From contig AP026073.1 of assembly GCA_024349765.1 (NCBI GenBank), forward strand, positions 2,232,001-2,296,000: a DNA stretch of 64,000 bases, read 5' to 3'. A program made the position numbers and the translations under genes. The notes under the pieces are model-generated. The model saw only the letters and a program-made list of their open reading frames with translations. It ran no database searches and was not told the DNA's origin. This stretch comes from Streptomyces nigrescens (lineage in GTDB: Bacteria > Actinomycetota > Actinomycetes > Streptomycetales > Streptomycetaceae). This document shows, one piece after another, positions 55,648 through 64,000 of this stretch. The first letter of the stretch is position 1. Each line of letters starts with the position of its first letter.

Positions 55648-56579
55648 GCCCACGGATGCCGCGGATCGACACCGGCACACTCACCGACGCGCTCTACGGA
55701 CTGGGCTGGAGCACCGTCAAACGGCTGCCAGAAACGGTCGCGGTACGCCTCGGCCGGAAGATCGCCGACACCGCCTGGAAGCGCCGCGGCAAGGGCGTGC
55801 GCCGCCTGGAGGCCAACCTCGCCCGGGTCGTCCCGGACGCCTCCCCGCAGCGCCTCGCCGAGCTCTCCCGCGCCGGGATGCGCTCGTACATGCGCTACTG
55901 GATGGAGTCCTTCCGCCTCCCCGCCTGGAGCGAGGACCGCAGAAAGAACGGCTTCGTCCCCGAGGACGTCCACCACCTCACCGACGGCCTCGAAAGCGAC
56001 CGCGGCGTCATCCTCGCCCTGCCCCACATGGGCAACTACGACCTCGCGGGCGTCTGGGTCACCACGAAGCTCAACACCCCCTTCACCACCGTCGCCGAGC
56101 GCCTCAAGCCGGAATCCCTCTACGACCGCTTCGTCGCCTACCGCGAGGGCCTGGGCATGGAGGTCCTGCCGCACACCGGCGGCGCCGCCTTCGGCACCCT
56201 CGCCCGCCGCCTGCGGGCCGGCGGCCTGGTCTGCCTGGTCGCCGACCGCGACCTCTCCAGCTCCGGCATACCGGTCAAGTTCTTCGGCGAGGAGACCAAG
56301 ATGCCCGCCGGACCGGCGATCCTCGCCCTCCAGACCGGCGCCATGCTGCTGCCCGTCACCCTCTGGTACGACGACACCCCCGTCATGCGCGGCCGGGTCC
56401 ACCCCGAGATCGAGGTCCCCGAGACCGGCACCCGCGCCGAGAAAGCAGCCCAGATGACCCAGGCGCTCGCCGACGCCTTCGCCTCCGGCATCGCCGACCA
56501 CCCCGAGGACTGGCACATGCTCCAGCGCCTGTGGCTCGCCGACCTGGAGCCCCGCGAGGCCGGAACGGAGACGGCGTGA
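55644..56579 (+). CDS. phosphatidylinositol mannoside acyltransferase (PatA-like)
   Basis: 311 aa, LpxL/HtrB-type lysophospholipid acyltransferase. VILALPHMGNYDLAGVW carries the catalytic HX4D-like His-Asp (HMGNYD). VCLVADRDLSSSGIPVKFFGEETKMPAGPAILAL is the conserved central block. Context between pgsA and pimA matches mycobacterial Rv2611c, which acylates the mannose of PIM1. Starts in the pgsA stop (ATGA), ends in the pimA GTG (GTGA). Cytosolic face of the membrane. Confidence 0.9.
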   Translation: MSPRMPRIDTGTLTDALYGLGWSTVKRLPETVAVRLGRKIADTAWKRRGKGVRRLEANLARVVPDASPQRLAELSRAGMRSYMRYWMESFRLPAWSEDRRKNGFVPEDVHHLTDGLESDRGVILALPHMGNYDLAGVWVTTKLNTPFTTVAERLKPESLYDRFVAYREGLGMEVLPHTGGAAFGTLARRLRAGGLVCLVADRDLSSSGIPVKFFGEETKMPAGPAILALQTGAMLLPVTLWYDDTPVMRGRVHPEIEVPETGTRAEKAAQMTQALADAFASGIADHPEDWHMLQRLWLADLEPREAGTETA

Positions 56580-57697
56580 AGATCGGCATCGTCTGCCCGT
56601 ACGCCTGGGACGTCCCCGGCGGCGTGCAGTTCCACATCCGCGACCTGGCCGACCACCTCATCCGGCTCGGCCACGAGGTCTCCGTCCTGGCACCCGCCGA
56701 CGACGACACCCCGCTCCCGCCGTACGTCGTCTCCGCCGGCCGTGCCGTACCCGTGCCCTACAACGGCTCGGTCGCCCGCCTCAACTTCGGCTTCCTCTCC
56801 GCGGCCCGGGTCCGCCGCTGGCTGCAGAACGGCGCCTTCGACGTCATCCACATCCACGAACCGGCCTCCCCGTCCCTGGGCCTGCTCGCCTGCTGGGCCG
56901 CCCAGGGCCCGATCGTGGCCACCTTCCACACCTCCAACCCGCGCTCCCGCGCGATGATCGCCGCCTACCCGATCCTCCAGCCCGCCCTGGAGAAGATCAG
57001 CGCCCGCGTCGCGGTCAGCGAATACGCCCGCCGCACCCTGGTCGAGCACCTCGGCGGCGACGCGGTCGTCATCCCCAACGGCGTCGACGTCGACTTCTTC
57101 GCCCGCGCCGAACCCAAGACCGCGTGGCAGGGCAAGACGATCGGCTTCATCGGCCGCATCGACGAACCCCGCAAGGGCCTGCCGGTCCTCATGAAGGCCC
57201 TGCCCAAGATCCTCGCCGAGGTCCCCGACGCCCGCCTCCTCGTCGCCGGCCGCGGCGACGAGGAAGAGGCCGTCGCCTCCCTCCCCGCCGAACTGCGCCC
57301 CCGGGTCGAATTCCTCGGCATGGTCAGCGACGAGGACAAGGCCCGCCTGCTCCGCAGCGTCGACCTCTACGTCGCCCCCAACACGGGCGGCGAATCCTTC
57401 GGCATCATCCTCGTGGAGGCCATGTCCGCCGGCGCACCCGTACTGGCCAGCGACCTCGACGCGTTCGCCCAGGTCCTCGACCAGGGCGAGGCCGGCGAAC
57501 TCTTCACCAACGAGGACGCGGACGCGCTCGCCACCGCGGCGGTCCGACTCCTCGGCGACCCGGCCCGCCTCGCCGAACTCCGCACCCGCGGCACCCGCCA
57601 CGTCCGCCGCTTCGACTGGTCCACGGTCGGCGCGGACATCCTCGCCGTCTACGAAACGGTGACGGCGGGGGCGGCTTCGGTCGCGACTGCGCCGTAG
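56576..57697 (+). CDS. pimA: phosphatidylinositol alpha-mannosyltransferase (GT4)
   Basis: 373 aa. Transfers the first mannose from GDP-mannose to phosphatidylinositol. GT-B fold: N-terminal MKIGIVCPYAWDVPGGVQFHIRDLA (Gly-rich acceptor loop); IGFIGRIDEPRKGLPVLMKAL and ESFGIILVEAMSAGAPVLASD (E-x7-E GT4 motif) in the nucleotide-binding half. GTG at 56576 overlaps the acyltransferase stop. Last gene of the PIM operon; a repeat island follows immediately after its TAG. Confidence 0.92.
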   Translation: MKIGIVCPYAWDVPGGVQFHIRDLADHLIRLGHEVSVLAPADDDTPLPPYVVSAGRAVPVPYNGSVARLNFGFLSAARVRRWLQNGAFDVIHIHEPASPSLGLLACWAAQGPIVATFHTSNPRSRAMIAAYPILQPALEKISARVAVSEYARRTLVEHLGGDAVVIPNGVDVDFFARAEPKTAWQGKTIGFIGRIDEPRKGLPVLMKALPKILAEVPDARLLVAGRGDEEEAVASLPAELRPRVEFLGMVSDEDKARLLRSVDLYVAPNTGGESFGIILVEAMSAGAPVLASDLDAFAQVLDQGEAGELFTNEDADALATAAVRLLGDPARLAELRTRGTRHVRRFDWSTVGADILAVYETVTAGAASVATAP

Positions 57698-57705
57698 GCG
57701 CAATT

Positions 57706-58203
57706 TCCCACGTACTTGGCTGTCCCGCCGTGGTGGTTTCTCGCCGTTGCGCCTGCGGCGGGCTGGGTGGGTTGTTGGGTGCGGTGACGGGCCTCCGGGG
57801 CCGGTTGTGTGGACTGCTGACGCTTTACGTCCACACAACCGGCCCCTCCGGCCCGTCCCCTCCCGTTGGGGGAGAAGGAAACGGTGGTGGGGGTGCACGT
57901 GACGTCCACGTGCCCGCAGGCAACAGACAACGCACGCCCCCAACCAGCTAAGAAACTCCCACTCACGGGAGGGGGTGGACCGGAGGACGAAGTCTGGAGG
58001 GCCGGCACCGCACCCGACAAACAACGCCCGCCGCCAGGCGCAACGGCGAGACGCCCCGCGGCGGGAGAGACGGGTACGTGCGGGGCGCCGCAAAGCGCGC
58101 AACGGCGAACAAGCCCCGCGGCGGGAAAGCCGGGTACGTGCGGGGCGCCGCAAAGCGCGCAACGGCGAGAAACCACCACGGCGGGACAGCCAAGTACGTG
58201 GGA
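57706..58203. repeat. 498-bp element bounded by 47-bp perfect inverted repeats
   Basis: 57706-57752 is the exact reverse complement of 58157-58203 (47 nt). Between them lie an 18-bp perfect hairpin (57797-57846), a C/G-rich stretch around 57855-57890, and gcacgtg/cacgtgc arms at 57895-57913. No transposase, start codon with SD, or credible protein was found inside. It occupies most of the 588-bp gap between pimA and the LemA-like gene. It could be a MITE-like insertion or a structured RNA locus. Confidence 0.75.
57797..57846. terminator. 18-bp perfect hairpin inside the repeat island
   Basis: ggggccggttgtgtggac (57797-57814) pairs with gtccacacaaccggcccc (57829-57846) across a 14-nt loop. 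It would terminate the pimA operon. A related motif (ggttgtgtgg ... cacaacc) recurs before pdxS at 58969-58993. Confidence 0.6.
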
Positions 58204-58263
58204 GGCGCCGCAAAGCGCGCAACGGCGAGACGACCCGCGGCGCCGCAGACAGGTACGTGGGCG
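58038..58263 (+). repeat. 60-bp direct repeats, about four units
   Basis: A 60-bp unit recurs with phase exactly 60: gcgcaacggcga at ~58038, 58097, 58157 and 58217, each followed by a (c)gcggcggga block and a gtacgtg(g/c)g(g/a)g block, then gcgccgcaaag. Units differ by a few substitutions. The third unit is the one duplicated in inverted form at 57706-57752. There are no unique spacers, so this is not CRISPR. Confidence 0.8.
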
Positions 58264-58285
58264 GCGAGGTATAACGTGCCACCCC

Positions 58286-58831
58286 GTGAGCACGTTCATC
58301 TGGATCGCCGCCGCGATCATCCTCATCGGCATCTACCTCAGCTGGACGGCCGGCCGCCTCGACCGCCTGCACGCGCGCATCGACGCCGCCCGGGCGGCGC
58401 TCGATGCCCAGCTCCTGCGGCGTGCCTCCGTCGCGCAGGAGGTCGGGACGTCGGGCGTTCTCGATCCGGCCGCCTCGATCGTCCTCTACCAGGCCGCCCA
58501 CGAGGCCCGGCAGGCCGAGGAGGACCACCGGGAGGTCGCCGAGAGCGAGCTGAGCCAGGCGCTGCGGGCCATCTTCGCCGAAGAGGCGCAGCTGGAGGCC
58601 GTACGCGAGGCTCCGGGCGGTGAGCAGACGATCGCCGAGCTCACCGCCGCGGTCCGCCGCGTCCCGATGGCCCGGCGCTTCCACAACGACGCCGTACGGG
58701 CCGCCCGCGCGGTCCGCCGCCACCGGGTGGTGCGATACTTCCGGCTCGCCGGTCACGCCCCGTTCCCGCTGGCCTTCGAGATGGACGACGAGCCGCCGGC
58801 CGTCCTCGACGACCGCTCGGCGGGCAACTGA
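58286..58831 (+). CDS. LemA-like membrane-anchored protein
   Basis: 181 aa. N-terminal TM helix STFIWIAAAIILIGIYLSW (residues 1-20), then a helical coiled region WTAGRLDRLHARIDAARAALDAQLLRRASVAQEV that resembles the LemA-family start, and further amphipathic helices rich in Ala, Glu and Arg. GTG at 58286 follows TATAAC (58269-58274), a near-consensus -10, so the leader would be ~4 nt. Function unknown; it lies between the PIM genes and pdxS. Confidence 0.72.
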   Translation: MSTFIWIAAAIILIGIYLSWTAGRLDRLHARIDAARAALDAQLLRRASVAQEVGTSGVLDPAASIVLYQAAHEARQAEEDHREVAESELSQALRAIFAEEAQLEAVREAPGGEQTIAELTAAVRRVPMARRFHNDAVRAARAVRRHRVVRYFRLAGHAPFPLAFEMDDEPPAVLDDRSAGN

Positions 58832-59017
58832 GCGCAGGCGGCAGAGCCCCGGGAAGCGCGCAGGGCGGACCCGGGGCCGCCCGGGGGAGCGGGCACCGGG
58901 CCGCGGGCCGAGCGGGCCCAACGAGCCACCGGCCTTGAATTGGCCCTTTTCTTCGGCCGCTCACAAACGGTTGTGTGGTCCGCACGCACAACCACCCGCA
59001 CTGAGTGAGGTCAAACC

Positions 59018-59929
59018 GTGTCCAGCACGCCCACCACGTCCCAGAACCCCGAGACCGGAACCGCGCGCGTTAAGCGCGGAATGGCGGAGCAGCTCAAGGG
59101 CGGCGTGATCATGGACGTCGTCACGCCGGAAGAGGCCAAGATCGCCGAGGACGCCGGCGCCGTCGCCGTCATGGCCCTGGAGCGGGTCCCCGCCGACATC
59201 CGCAAGGACGGCGGCGTGGCCCGGATGTCCGACCCCGACATGATCGACGGCATCATCAACGCCGTCTCGATCCCGGTCATGGCCAAGTCCCGCATCGGCC
59301 ACTTCGTCGAGGCCCAGGTCCTGCAGTCGCTCGGCGTCGACTACATCGACGAGTCCGAGGTCCTCACCCCGGCCGACGAGGTCAACCACTCCGACAAGTG
59401 GGCCTTCACCACCCCCTTCGTGTGCGGTGCCACCAACCTGGGCGAGGCCCTGCGCCGGATCGCCGAGGGCGCCGCGATGATCCGCTCCAAGGGCGAGGCC
59501 GGCACCGGCAACGTCGTCGAGGCGGTCCGTCACCTGCGCCAGATCAAGGGCGAGATCGCCAAGCTGCGCGGCTGTGACAACAACGAGCTGTACGCCGCCG
59601 CCAAGGAGCTGCGCGCCCCGTTCGAGCTGGTCAAGGAGGTCGCCGAGCTCGGCAAGCTGCCGGTCGTGCTGTTCTCCGCCGGTGGTGTCGCCACCCCCGC
59701 CGACGCCGCGCTGATGCGCCAGCTCGGCGCCGAGGGCGTCTTCGTCGGCTCCGGCATCTTCAAGTCCGGCGACCCCGCCAAGCGCGCCGCCGCGATCGTG
59801 AAGGCCACCACCTTCTACGACGACCCGAAGGTCATCGCGGACGTCTCCCGCAACCTGGGCGAGGCCATGGTCGGCATCAACTGCGACACCCTCCCCGAGG
59901 CCGAGCGCTACGCCAACCGCGGCTGGTAA
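59018..59929 (+). CDS. pdxS: pyridoxal 5'-phosphate synthase, synthase subunit
   Basis: 303 aa TIM barrel. Combines ribose-5-phosphate, glyceraldehyde-3-phosphate and PdxT-derived ammonia to PLP. Start of domain [38 protein letters not shown]; Schiff-base Lys ~90 in [10 protein letters not shown]; second Lys in [17 protein letters not shown]; phosphate site [14 protein letters not shown] at 59018. The partner pdxT follows after 16 bp. The upstream 186 bp holds a ggttgtg/cacaacc hairpin at 58969-58993, placed like a regulatory leader. Confidence 0.96.
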   Translation: MSSTPTTSQNPETGTARVKRGMAEQLKGGVIMDVVTPEEAKIAEDAGAVAVMALERVPADIRKDGGVARMSDPDMIDGIINAVSIPVMAKSRIGHFVEAQVLQSLGVDYIDESEVLTPADEVNHSDKWAFTTPFVCGATNLGEALRRIAEGAAMIRSKGEAGTGNVVEAVRHLRQIKGEIAKLRGCDNNELYAAAKELRAPFELVKEVAELGKLPVVLFSAGGVATPADAALMRQLGAEGVFVGSGIFKSGDPAKRAAAIVKATTFYDDPKVIADVSRNLGEAMVGINCDTLPEAERYANRGW

Positions 59930-59945
59930 GGACGTACGACAGCAG

Positions 59946-60539
59946 ATGAGCACCCCCACCATCGGTGTGCTGGCCCTCCAGGGCGACGTCCGCGAGCACC
60001 TCACCGCGCTCGCCGAGGCGGACGCCCTGGCCCGGCCGGTACGCCGTCCCGAGGAACTGGACGAGGTCGACGGCCTGGTCATCCCGGGCGGCGAGTCCAC
60101 CACGATGTCCAAGCTGGCGGTCGTCTTCGGCATGCTGGAGCCGCTGCGCGCGTTCGTCCGCGCGGGCAAGCCGGTCTACGGCACCTGCGCCGGCATGATC
60201 ATGGTCGCGGACAAGCTGCTGGACGCCCGCGAGGACCAGGAGACGTTCGGCGGCGTCGACATGATCGTGCGCCGTAACGCGTTCGGGCGGCAGAACGAGT
60301 CGTTCGAGGCGGCCATCGACGTGGCCGGCATCCCCGGCGGGCCGGTCGAGGGCGTCTTCATCCGGGCGCCCTGGGTCGAGTCGGTCGGCGGGGACGTCGA
60401 GGTCCTGGCCACGTACGACGGGCACACCGTGGCCGTGCGGCAGGGTAACGTCCTTGCCACGTCCTTCCACCCGGAACTCACCGGGGACCACCGCGTCCAC
60501 GCCCTGTTCGTGGAGATGGTGCGGGCCGCGGCCGGCTGA
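59946..60539 (+). CDS. pdxT: pyridoxal 5'-phosphate synthase, glutaminase subunit
   Basis: 197 aa class I glutaminase that feeds ammonia into Pdx[14 protein letters not shown] and [12 protein letters not shown] are the PdxT fingerprints; nucleophile Cys ~81 in YGTCAGMIM; His-Glu of the triad in [14 protein letters not shown] at 59946, 16 bp after pdxS, clearly one operon and one complex (12 + 12 subunits in the family). Confidence 0.96.
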   Translation: MSTPTIGVLALQGDVREHLTALAEADALARPVRRPEELDEVDGLVIPGGESTTMSKLAVVFGMLEPLRAFVRAGKPVYGTCAGMIMVADKLLDAREDQETFGGVDMIVRRNAFGRQNESFEAAIDVAGIPGGPVEGVFIRAPWVESVGGDVEVLATYDGHTVAVRQGNVLATSFHPELTGDHRVHALFVEMVRAAAG

Positions 60540-60634
60540 GGCTGCGGTGATCAGGTGAGTGACACCGTGTGACGCGACCCCGGTAGGATCGACGGCGTTC
60601 GTTTCAGAATTGGTTACGCGAAGGAGACAGGCGG

Positions 60635-61387
60635 ATGTCCGGCCACTCTAAATGGGCTACGACGAAGCACAAGAAGGCCGTGATCGATGCCAAGCGCGGC
60701 AAGCTCTTCGCGAAGCTGATCAAGAACATCGAGGTCGCGGCCCGTACCGGCGGCGCCGACCCGGACGGTAACCCGACCCTCTTCGACGCCATCCAGAAGG
60801 CCAAGAAGAGCTCGGTGCCCAACAAGAACATCGACTCCGCGGTCAAGCGCGGCGCGGGCCTGGAGGCCGGCGGCGCCGACTACGAGACGATCATGTACGA
60901 GGGTTACGGCCCCAACGGTGTCGCGGTGCTCATCGAGTGCCTCACCGACAACCGCAACCGTGCCGCCTCGGACGTCCGCGTCGCCATGACCCGCAACGGC
61001 GGCTCGATGGCCGACCCGGGCTCCGTCTCGTACCTCTTCAACCGCAAGGGCGTGGTGATCGTCCCCAAGGGCGAGCTCTCCGAGGACGACGTCCTGACCG
61101 CGGTGCTCGACGCGGGTGCCGAGGAAGTCAACGACCTCGGTGAGTCCTTCGAGGTGCTCAGCGAGGCCACCGACCTGGTCGCGGTCCGCACCGCTCTGCA
61201 GGAAGCCGGGATCGACTACGACTCGGCGGACGCCAACTTCGTCCCGACCATGCAGGTCGAGCTGGAGGAAGAGGGCGCGCGCAAGATCTTCAAGCTGATC
61301 GACGCGCTGGAGGACAGCGACGACGTGCAGAACGTCTTCGCCAACTTCGACGTCTCGGACGACGTCATGGCCAAGGTCGACGCCTAG
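60635..61387 (+). CDS. yebC: YebC/PmpR family protein
   Basis: 250 aa. [36 protein letters not shown] is the invariant N-terminus; [20 protein letters not shown] and [17 protein letters not shown] follow. Members were annotated as transcriptional regulators, and some promote translation through proline-rich stretches. Conserved position just before ruvCAB. ATG at 60635 with AAGGAG upstream. A 16-bp hairpin terminates it, so ruvCAB has its own promoter. Confidence 0.95.
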   Translation: MSGHSKWATTKHKKAVIDAKRGKLFAKLIKNIEVAARTGGADPDGNPTLFDAIQKAKKSSVPNKNIDSAVKRGAGLEAGGADYETIMYEGYGPNGVAVLIECLTDNRNRAASDVRVAMTRNGGSMADPGSVSYLFNRKGVVIVPKGELSEDDVLTAVLDAGAEEVNDLGESFEVLSEATDLVAVRTALQEAGIDYDSADANFVPTMQVELEEEGARKIFKLIDALEDSDDVQNVFANFDVSDDVMAKVDA

Positions 61388-61430
61388 GCCGGACCGGACC
61401 GGACCTCGCACGGGCACCACAGCCGCGCAC

Positions 61431-61468
61431 CGACGGGCCGACGGGGAGCACACCCCGTCGGCCCGTCG
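61431..61468 (+). terminator. terminator after yebC
   Basis: Perfect 16-bp stem (cgacgggccgacgggg and complement) with a 6-nt loop. Confidence 0.85.
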
Positions 61469-61490
61469 CGTTGCCGGGCAGCGGGCGGCG

Positions 61491-61775
61491 GGCGGTTTGC
61501 CGACGGGCGGTGGGAGGCGGGCGGCTGGCGGTTTGCCGACGGGCGGTGGGCGGTGGCGTGGTTGGTCCCTGCGTTGTCGGTTCGGCAGCCGGTCCGATCG
61601 CCGGGCCGCTCGCCGGGCCGGTGCGCCTTCGGCCGGTTGCGCCGTCGGCCTGTCGGCCTGTCGGCCTGTCGGCCTGTCGGCCGGTTGGCCCGTTGCTCCG
61701 TTGGCCCGCCGGTCCGTTGCGCCGTCGGCCCGTTGCGCCGTCGGCCCGTCGGCCCGTTGGTCCGTCGCGCCATGG
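61491..61775. repeat. low-complexity tandem repeats between yebC and ruvC
   Basis: A 24-bp sequence starting ggcggtttgccgacgggc occurs at 61491 and again at 61527. The octamer gtcggcct is repeated four times perfectly and once imperfectly at 61644-61683, followed by many degenerate cgttg(c)gccgtcggcc units to ~61770. Both strands have open frames here, but their composition is repeat-derived and no start is supported. This fills most of the 591-bp gap. Confidence 0.75.
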
Positions 61776-61793
61776 CGTGGTGGGTGCGGGGCG

Positions 61794-61816
61794 TTGTCAG
61801 TGCCACCCGATACTGT
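61794..61816 (+). promoter_or_regulatory. PafBC-dependent (RecA-NDp type) DNA-damage promoter of ruvCAB
   Basis: TTGTCAGTG (61794-61802), 8-nt spacer, TACTGT (61811-61816) matches the actinobacterial LexA-independent damage promoter pattern TTGTCRGTG-N8-TANNNT, recognised with the WYL-domain activators PafB/PafC. Start point near 61823, leaving a ~155-nt leader before ruvC. Confidence 0.85.
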
Positions 61817-61978
61817 GCTGAGCAGGGGATCTCCGCGCCCCCCCATGGGGGAGGTGCGGGACGAAACGGTCCGTCAGATCGGCAGATCGCCGGGCCGGCA
61901 AGTCGCCGGCCCGGCAGAGCGCCGGGTCGGCAGCGCGCGCGGCGGCGCGGTGTCGCGCGTGAAGAGGGGAGGGGCGTC

Positions 61979-62530
61979 GTGAAGGTGCTCGGGGTGGACC
62001 CGGGGCTGACCCGGTGCGGGGTCGGCGTGGTGGAAGGCGTGGCCGGGCGCCCGTTGACGATGGTGGGGGTCGGTGTGGTCCGTACCCCGGCCGACGCGGA
62101 CGTCGCCCACCGTCTCGTCCTCATCGAGCGCGGCCTGGAGGAGTGGCTGGACCGCTACCGCCCCGAATACGTCGCGGTGGAGCGGGTGTTCAGCCAGCAC
62201 AACGTCCGTACGGTCATGGGCACCGCCCAGGCCAGCGCGGTCGCCATGCTCTGCGCCGCGCGCCGCGGACTGCCGGTCGCGCTGCACACCCCCAGCGAGG
62301 TCAAGGCCGCCGTCACCGGCTCGGGACGGGCCGACAAGGCCCAGGTCGGTGCGATGGTGACCCGGCTGCTGCGGCTCTCCGCCCCACCCAAACCGGCCGA
62401 CGCCGCCGACGCCCTCGCCCTCGCCATCTGCCACATATGGCGCGCCCCCGCGGTCAACCGCCTCCAGGCGGCGCAGGCCGCCGCCCGCCGCACCCCCGCT
62501 CCCGTACGCACGCCGAAGGGCACCCGATGA
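61979..62530 (+). CDS. ruvC: Holliday junction resolvase RuvC
   Basis: 183 aa RNase H-fold endonuclease cutting four-way junctions. Acidic residues: [12 protein letters not shown] (Asp7), [21 protein letters not shown] (Glu), and [15 protein letters not shown] (paired Asp). GTG at 61979 has GAGGGGAGGGG upstream and starts KVLGVDPGL. Overlaps ruvA by 4 nt (ATGA). Transcribed from the damage promoter at 61794. Confidence 0.95.
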   Translation: MKVLGVDPGLTRCGVGVVEGVAGRPLTMVGVGVVRTPADADVAHRLVLIERGLEEWLDRYRPEYVAVERVFSQHNVRTVMGTAQASAVAMLCAARRGLPVALHTPSEVKAAVTGSGRADKAQVGAMVTRLLRLSAPPKPADAADALALAICHIWRAPAVNRLQAAQAAARRTPAPVRTPKGTR

Positions 62531-63147
62531 TCGCCTTTGTCTCCGGCCCGGTCGCGGCCCTCGCCCCCGATGCCGCCGTCGTCGAGGTCGGCGGGATCGG
62601 CATGGCCGTCCAGTGCACGCCGAACACCCTCTCCGGCCTGCGCGTCGGTGAGCCGGCCCGGCTCGCCACCTCCCTCGTAGTCCGCGAGGACTCGCTCACC
62701 CTCTACGGCTTCGCCGACGACGACGAGCGGCAGACCTTCGAACTGCTGCAGACCGCCAGCGGCGTCGGTCCCCGGCTGGCTCAGGCCATGCTCGCGGTGC
62801 ACTCCCCGGACGCGCTGCGGCTGGCGGTCGCCACCGGTGACGAGAAGGCGCTCACCGCCGTGCCCGGTATCGGCAAGAAGGGCGCGCAGAAGCTGCTGCT
62901 GGAGCTGAAGGACCGGCTCGGCGAGCCGGTGGGCAGCCGTCGTCCGGCGGCGGCCGCCGCGGGCCCGGCCGGCTGGCGCGACCAGCTGCAGGCCGCCCTG
63001 ATCGGCCTCGGCTACGCCAGCAGGGAGGCGGACGAGGCGGTCGCCGCGGTCGCCCCGCAGGCCGAGGCCGCGGTCGCCGAGGGCGGCGCCCCGCAGGTGC
63101 CGCAGCTGCTCAAGGCCGCCCTGCAGACCCTCAACCGCGCCCGATGA
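62527..63147 (+). CDS. ruvA: Holliday junction branch migration protein RuvA
   Basis: 206 aa tetrameric junction-binding subunit. N-terminal OB domain ([28 protein letters not shown]), two HhH motifs ([17 protein letters not shown] and [24 protein letters not shown]), flexible linker, and the C-terminal domain III ([19 protein letters not shown]) that binds RuvB. ATG overlaps the ruvC stop. Confidence 0.95.
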   Translation: MIAFVSGPVAALAPDAAVVEVGGIGMAVQCTPNTLSGLRVGEPARLATSLVVREDSLTLYGFADDDERQTFELLQTASGVGPRLAQAMLAVHSPDALRLAVATGDEKALTAVPGIGKKGAQKLLLELKDRLGEPVGSRRPAAAAAGPAGWRDQLQAALIGLGYASREADEAVAAVAPQAEAAVAEGGAPQVPQLLKAALQTLNRAR

Positions 63148-63250
63148 CCGCCGCCGCGGGCCCCGCCGCGCGCCGTGAGCGCCGTCCGGGCCCGCGACCG
63201 TACGACCCGACCGGCGGCCCGGCCGCCCCGACCCCGCGAGGCATTCCGCA

Positions 63251-64000
63251 GTGAACTGGGACGACACCGCACCGTCCACCGACGACGCCGCCCCGGCCGG
63301 TCCCGACCGGCTGGTGGGCGCCGACGCGGACGGCGAGGACACCGCCGTCGAGGCCGCGCTGCGGCCCAAGGACCTCCAGGAGTTCGTCGGCCAGGAGCGG
63401 GTGCGCGAACAGCTCGACCTGGTCCTGCGCGCCGCCCGCGCCCGCGGCGCCACGGCCGACCACGTCCTGCTCTCCGGCGCGCCCGGTCTCGGCAAGACGA
63501 CCCTCTCGATGATCATCGCCGCCGAGATGGGCGCCCCGATCCGGATCACCTCCGGCCCCGCCATCCAGCACGCCGGCGACCTCGCCGCGATCCTCTCCTC
63601 CCTCCAGGAGGGCGAGGTGCTCTTCCTCGACGAGATCCACCGGATGTCCCGGCCCGCCGAGGAGATGCTCTACATGGCGATGGAGGACTTCCGCGTCGAC
63701 GTCATCGTCGGCAAGGGGCCGGGTGCCACCGCCATCCCGCTCGAACTTCCGCCGTTCACCCTGGTCGGCGCGACGACCCGGGCCGGTCTGCTGCCGCCCC
63801 CGCTGCGCGACCGCTTCGGCTTCACCGCCCACATGGAGTTCTACGCGCCCGAGGAGCTCCAGCGGGTCATCCACCGCTCGGCCGGCCTGCTCGACGTCGA
63901 GATAGAGCCGGACGGCGCCGCCGAGATCGCCGGCCGTTCCCGCGGCACGCCCCGGATCGCCAACCGCCTGCTGCGCCGGGTCCGCGACTACGCCCAGGTC
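63251..64000 (+). CDS. ruvB: Holliday junction DNA helicase RuvB (3' end outside window)
   Basis: The first 250 codons are visible and the frame is open to the window edge. Start of the AAA+ module [19 protein letters not shown], Walker [13 protein letters not shown], Walker [11 protein letters not shown], sensor 1 [11 protein letters not shown], arginine-finger region LRDRFGF, sensor 2 [18 protein letters not shown]. Full-length RuvB is ~350 aa, so ~100 residues are missing. GTG at 63251, 103 bp after ruvA. Motor subunit of RuvAB branch migration. Confidence 0.95.
   Translation, partial: MNWDDTAPSTDDAAPAGPDRLVGADADGEDTAVEAALRPKDLQEFVGQERVREQLDLVLRAARARGATADHVLLSGAPGLGKTTLSMIIAAEMGAPIRITSGPAIQHAGDLAAILSSLQEGEVLFLDEIHRMSRPAEEMLYMAMEDFRVDVIVGKGPGATAIPLELPPFTLVGATTRAGLLPPPLRDRFGFTAHMEFYAPEELQRVIHRSAGLLDVEIEPDGAAEIAGRSRGTPRIANRLLRRVRDYAQV

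Noticed and set aside
58038..58263. Possible CRISPR array
   Set aside because: The 60-bp units are contiguous and imperfect with no unique spacers, and no cas genes are present.
57649..58332. Minus-strand frame with repeated CALCGAPHVP units, resembling a Cys-rich repeat protein
   Set aside because: The repeats are the reverse reading of the 60-bp DNA repeats, 60 being a multiple of 3. There is no SD or plausible start, and frames are open on several strands at once, as expected from the DNA repeat.
61384..62124. Minus-strand frame rich in RPTGQ-type repeats between yebC and ruvC
   Set aside because: Composition derives from the octamer and related DNA repeats, there is no start signal, and it runs into the ruvC promoter and coding region.

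Overview
The window is chromosomal core DNA of a high-GC actinomycete, almost certainly a Streptomyces. The evidence is very strong third-position GC bias, many GTG starts, ATGA/GTGA overlapping gene pairs, long GC-rich hairpin terminators, a sporulation gene (ssgB), and a gene order that, from memory, matches the S. coelicolor block from argC down to ruvB. Nothing looks like a large acquired island. The accessory signal lies in repeats, leaders, operators and a few odd genes.

Layout. 1-9.0 kb: arginine biosynthesis (argCJBDR, then argG and argH separately), with ArgR-type boxes before argC and argG, and a tRNA-Pro with a gene remnant beside it. 9.0-11.3 kb: TetR regulator and 14-TM-type MFS exporter behind a three-repeat operator. 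11.4-18.0 kb: exported 5'-nucleotidase-type phosphatase, PlsC-type acyltransferase, Tat-exported glycerophosphodiesterase (glpQ1-like) with a PHO-box-like array, acetyltransferase, two small membrane proteins, HAD hydrolase. 18.0-21.2 kb: methionine ABC importer metNIQ behind a Cys/Met leader peptide. 21.3-30.1 kb: acetyltransferase, then cobL, a giant BluB-CobT fusion, a siroheme synthase-like gene, and an rRNA methylase. 30.2-34.4 kb: Ser/Thr kinase, small membrane protein, APH-type phosphotransferase, zinc-ribbon protein.

34.4-42.4 kb: five tRNAs on the minus strand (three Val-GAC, Cys, Gly), pabB-pabC, double-GNAT protein, DsbA-like protein carrying a repeat insertion, small membrane proteins, CGNR regulator, ssgB, and two identical tRNA-Val(CAC) genes flanking an SRPBCC gene. 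42.4-47.2 kb: DEDDh exonuclease, a DUF4365 nuclease-like gene broken by an in-frame TAG, its coupled partner of unknown function, and thrS. 47.2-58.8 kb: potassium channel, HIT protein, then the phosphatidylinositol mannoside genes (pgsA, acyltransferase, pimA). A Tat-lipoprotein deacetylase-like gene, a beta-propeller lipoprotein, an unknown membrane protein and a divergent EF-G-like GTPase sit between HIT and pgsA. 57.7-58.3 kb is a repeat island. 59.0-64.0 kb: pdxS-pdxT, yebC, then ruvCAB (ruvB runs off the end) behind a PafBC-type DNA-damage promoter.

The best candidates for something undescribed are the DUF4365/partner pair with its stop codon just before the predicted catalytic strand (43.3-45.1 kb), the repeat island after pimA, the metNIQ leader peptide, and the BluB-CobT fusion with an ~800-residue disordered arm. 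Functions are inferred from motifs and gene order; no database search was run.
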